Positions 62,323 through 64,000 of a stretch of DNA of 64,000 bases are shown here, one piece after another. The stretch is taken from NCBI GenBank assembly GCA_002787815.1, contig PCUY01000031.1, positions 1-64,000 on the forward strand, written 5' to 3'. Position 1 is the first letter of the stretch, and every line of letters starts with the position of its first letter. The DNA comes from Bacteroidetes bacterium CG12_big_fil_rev_8_21_14_0_65_60_17 (GTDB lineage Bacteria; Bacteroidota; Rhodothermia; Rhodothermales; UBA10348). Position numbers and translations under genes: made by a program. Below the pieces are notes generated by a model. That model saw nothing but the letters and a program-made list of their open reading frames with translations. It had not been told where the DNA came from and made no database searches.

Positions 62323-63684
62323 ATGACTATTACATCCTGCCGGCTGATTCTTCTTGTCAGCCTCGTCCTCACACCCATGGTGGTGCACGCCCAGGACGAC
62401 ACGGTGCTCGATGAGATTGTTGCCGTCGTGGGGTCGGACATCATACTGGCCTCGGACGTGGACGGGTTTGTGCTCGGCATCATGAATCAGCAGAAAATGC
62501 CCTATACGCAGGACCTCTGGGACAGGGCTCTGCAGCAGATCATTGACGAACAAGTTCTGGTCATCCATGCCAAGCGCGATACCAACATCGTCGTTGGAGA
62601 TCAGCAGGTGGAGCAGATGCTGGACAGCCGGGTTTCCCAGATGGCGCGGCGAATGGGTGGGGAGGCGCGTCTTGAGGCGCTGTACGGTAAATCTGTGCTC
62701 GAACTCAAAGATGAATTCCGCGAAGAAATACGGAACCAGGCCCTGTCGGAACAGATGCGGAACCAGAAACTCCGCAACGTTCGGGCCACTCCGTCGGATG
62801 TCGAAGCGTGGCTCAGTCAAATTCCTCCCGACTCCCTCCCCACCATGCCGGACATGGTTCGTATCTCCCATATCGTGGCGCTTCCGGAAATCACGGACGA
62901 TGCGAGAGAGGAGGCGATGGAAATCCTGTCTACCATCCGCGACACGGTCCTCGCCGGTGGTGCCACGATGGAAGAGATGGCAGAGTTGTTCTCCGATGAT
63001 CCGGGATCGGCGCCCAACGGTGGTCTTTACGAGGATATGGCCCTGTCCGATCTGGTCCCGGAATTCGCAGCCGTTGCTGCCCGTTCGCCAATCGGTGTAT
63101 ACAGTCCCATTTTTGAAACGCAGTTCGGTCTTCATTTTCTCCGGATCAATGCCAGGCGTGGAGACCGGATTGACTACAACCATATCCTGATTGAATTTGA
63201 TGAATCCGACAGTGATGCCGAACCTGCAATCGAGTTGCTCTCAACACTGCGCGATTCCATTCTTGCCGGCAAGGCGACGTTCGAGAAATTGGCCAGGGAA
63301 TTTTCCGATGAAGAAGCCTCCCGATCACGTGCCGGCGCGGTCATTGACCCCAATACGGGAGAAAAAATACTGTTCGTAGAAGCGCTGGGACCGATGTGGC
63401 AGGCGACACTTGCCGGCCTTGAGGAGGGTGACATATCCGAGCCGCGTGAAGTAACGCTTCAGGACGGGCGCCGGGCGTATCACATTGTTCGGCTGGAAGA
63501 ACGGATACCAGAGCACACGGTCTCTCTCGAGACCGATTACGCGCTCATTGAACGGCGTGCCCTGCAGGACAAACAGGATCGGATCATGAGGGAGTGGATG
63601 AAGCAGCTCAAGGAAACGGTCTACATTGAATTACGCGGTCGGGCTCTCCGGAATACCACTGCAGCCAATACTTCAACCAATTGA
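62323..63684 (+). CDS. surA: SurA-type periplasmic peptidyl-prolyl isomerase/chaperone
   Basis: A 453-residue protein of SurA length. A cleavable signal peptide (CRLILLVSLVLTPMVVHAQ) is followed by the SurA_N domain (VLDEIVAVVGSDIILASDVDGFV). Two parvulin domains follow (RISHIVALPEITDDAREEAM to FETQFGLHFLRINARRGDR; YNHILIEFDESDSDAE to GRRAYHIVRLEERIPEH). A C-terminal helix returns to the core, as in E. coli SurA. It escorts outer-membrane proteins through the periplasm. MoxR begins 3 nt downstream. Confidence 0.92.
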   Translation: MTITSCRLILLVSLVLTPMVVHAQDDTVLDEIVAVVGSDIILASDVDGFVLGIMNQQKMPYTQDLWDRALQQIIDEQVLVIHAKRDTNIVVGDQQVEQMLDSRVSQMARRMGGEARLEALYGKSVLELKDEFREEIRNQALSEQMRNQKLRNVRATPSDVEAWLSQIPPDSLPTMPDMVRISHIVALPEITDDAREEAMEILSTIRDTVLAGGATMEEMAELFSDDPGSAPNGGLYEDMALSDLVPEFAAVAARSPIGVYSPIFETQFGLHFLRINARRGDRIDYNHILIEFDESDSDAEPAIELLSTLRDSILAGKATFEKLAREFSDEEASRSRAGAVIDPNTGEKILFVEALGPMWQATLAGLEEGDISEPREVTLQDGRRAYHIVRLEERIPEHTVSLETDYALIERRALQDKQDRIMREWMKQLKETVYIELRGRALRNTTAANTSTN

Positions 63685-63687
63685 CAT

Positions 63688-64000
63688 ATGGAAATCAAGA
63701 CATCGCCCGAGACCATTGACCATCTCCATGCCGGTTACAAGTCCCTCCGGTCAGAAATAGCCAAGGTCATTGTAGGCCAGGACGATGTCATTCATCGGAT
63801 CATAGTATCGATCCTGTGTCGGGGGCACGTTCTCCTGATCGGTGTACCCGGTCTGGCGAAGACACTCCTCATCCACACAATTTCCGAGGCCGTGGAGCTT
63901 GACTTCAATCGAATCCAGTTCACTCCCGACCTGATGCCGTCGGATATCACGGGAACGGAAATCATAGAGCAGGACCGCACGACCGGCGGTCGTGAATTCA
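63688..64000 (+). CDS. MoxR-family AAA+ ATPase (partial, runs off the window)
   Basis: The first 104 residues of a MoxR ATPase starting 3 nt after surA. A helical lead (TIDHLHAGYKSLRSEIAKVIVGQDDVIHRI) precedes the Walker A motif LLIGVPGLAKTLLIHTI, then IQFTPDLMPSDITGTEII, the usual MoxR sensor/pore stretch. MoxR proteins act as chaperones for metal-cofactor insertion or assembly of von Willebrand-A-domain partners, commonly encoded next door. Those neighbours lie beyond the end. Confidence 0.93.
   Translation, partial: MEIKTSPETIDHLHAGYKSLRSEIAKVIVGQDDVIHRIIVSILCRGHVLLIGVPGLAKTLLIHTISEAVELDFNRIQFTPDLMPSDITGTEIIEQDRTTGGREF

Overview
The window is ordinary chromosomal DNA of a moderately GC-rich, non-model bacterium. 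It is densely coding, with many 1-8 nt start/stop overlaps and few recognisable Shine-Dalgarno sites. Several traits point to the Bacteroidota/Rhodothermota side of the tree (a Salinibacter/Rhodothermus-like lineage): start codons without obvious SD sequences, a PNPase with an Arg-Gly tail, very acidic Ala/Glu-rich extensions on IF-2 and ribosomal protein S1, a two-subunit methylmalonyl-CoA mutase locus with meaB, and a parvulin trio placed in front of a MoxR ATPase. This placement is inferred from gene content only. I see no phage, insertion sequence, CRISPR array or rRNA operon. There is one tRNA gene, tRNA-Lys(CTT).

Layout. 76-1152 (-): a YjbQ-domain protein with a long C-terminal extension. 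1335-12892 (+): an apparently continuous run holding an M14 carboxypeptidase, a LuxE-like acyl-protein synthetase, a crotonase, a small unknown protein, purM, plsY, gpsA, an AlbA_2 DNA-binding protein and a ParC/ParE-type topoisomerase pair. 12968-13040: tRNA-Lys. 13038-15380: an Lrp/AsnC regulator divergent from a large Cys/Met-metabolism PLP enzyme, with interleaved inverted repeats between them. 15463-19779: a thioredoxin-like protein, a tandem TerB-like protein, DinB-like, FxsA, a Xer recombinase and miaA.

19712-44336 is a 24 kb minus-strand block. In transcription order it holds an aminotransferase, a small membrane protein, prfB (with its programmed +1 frameshift), nadB, a terminator/attenuator, then rimP-nusA-infB-rbfA-truB-ribF-rpsO-pnp, an M16 protease, a sugar epimerase, scpA-scpB-rluB, guaB, an M24 peptidase, a GT4 glycosyltransferase, an RsbW-like kinase and a membrane glycosyltransferase fused to a methyltransferase. 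This is the classical transcription/translation gene cluster running into chromosome-segregation and envelope genes.

44477-47984 (+) holds an aldehyde dehydrogenase, an ornithine-cyclodeaminase/mu-crystallin homologue and a sarcosine/pipecolate-oxidase-type flavoenzyme, translationally coupled and divergent from the aminotransferase. Together they could form a lysine-to-aminoadipate (pipecolate) route. 47977-52318 (-): an HD phosphohydrolase, rpsA and cmk. 52383-56584 (+): a SpoU methyltransferase, then a strikingly reduced MutA-like protein, mutB and meaB (propionate/methylmalonyl-CoA metabolism). 56599-59219 (-): gltX, then an ECF sigma factor with its zinc-finger anti-sigma. 59398-64000 (+): three parvulin/SurA-type periplasmic folding factors and the start of a MoxR ATPase.

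The most unusual items are the 232-residue MutA remnant next to mutB, the putative pipecolate cluster, two long perfect inverted repeats lying inside coding genes (in the M24 peptidase and in the cyclodeaminase homologue), the 11-residue repeat array in S1, the glycosyltransferase-methyltransferase fusion, and a terminator hairpin in the leader of the nusA/infB operon.
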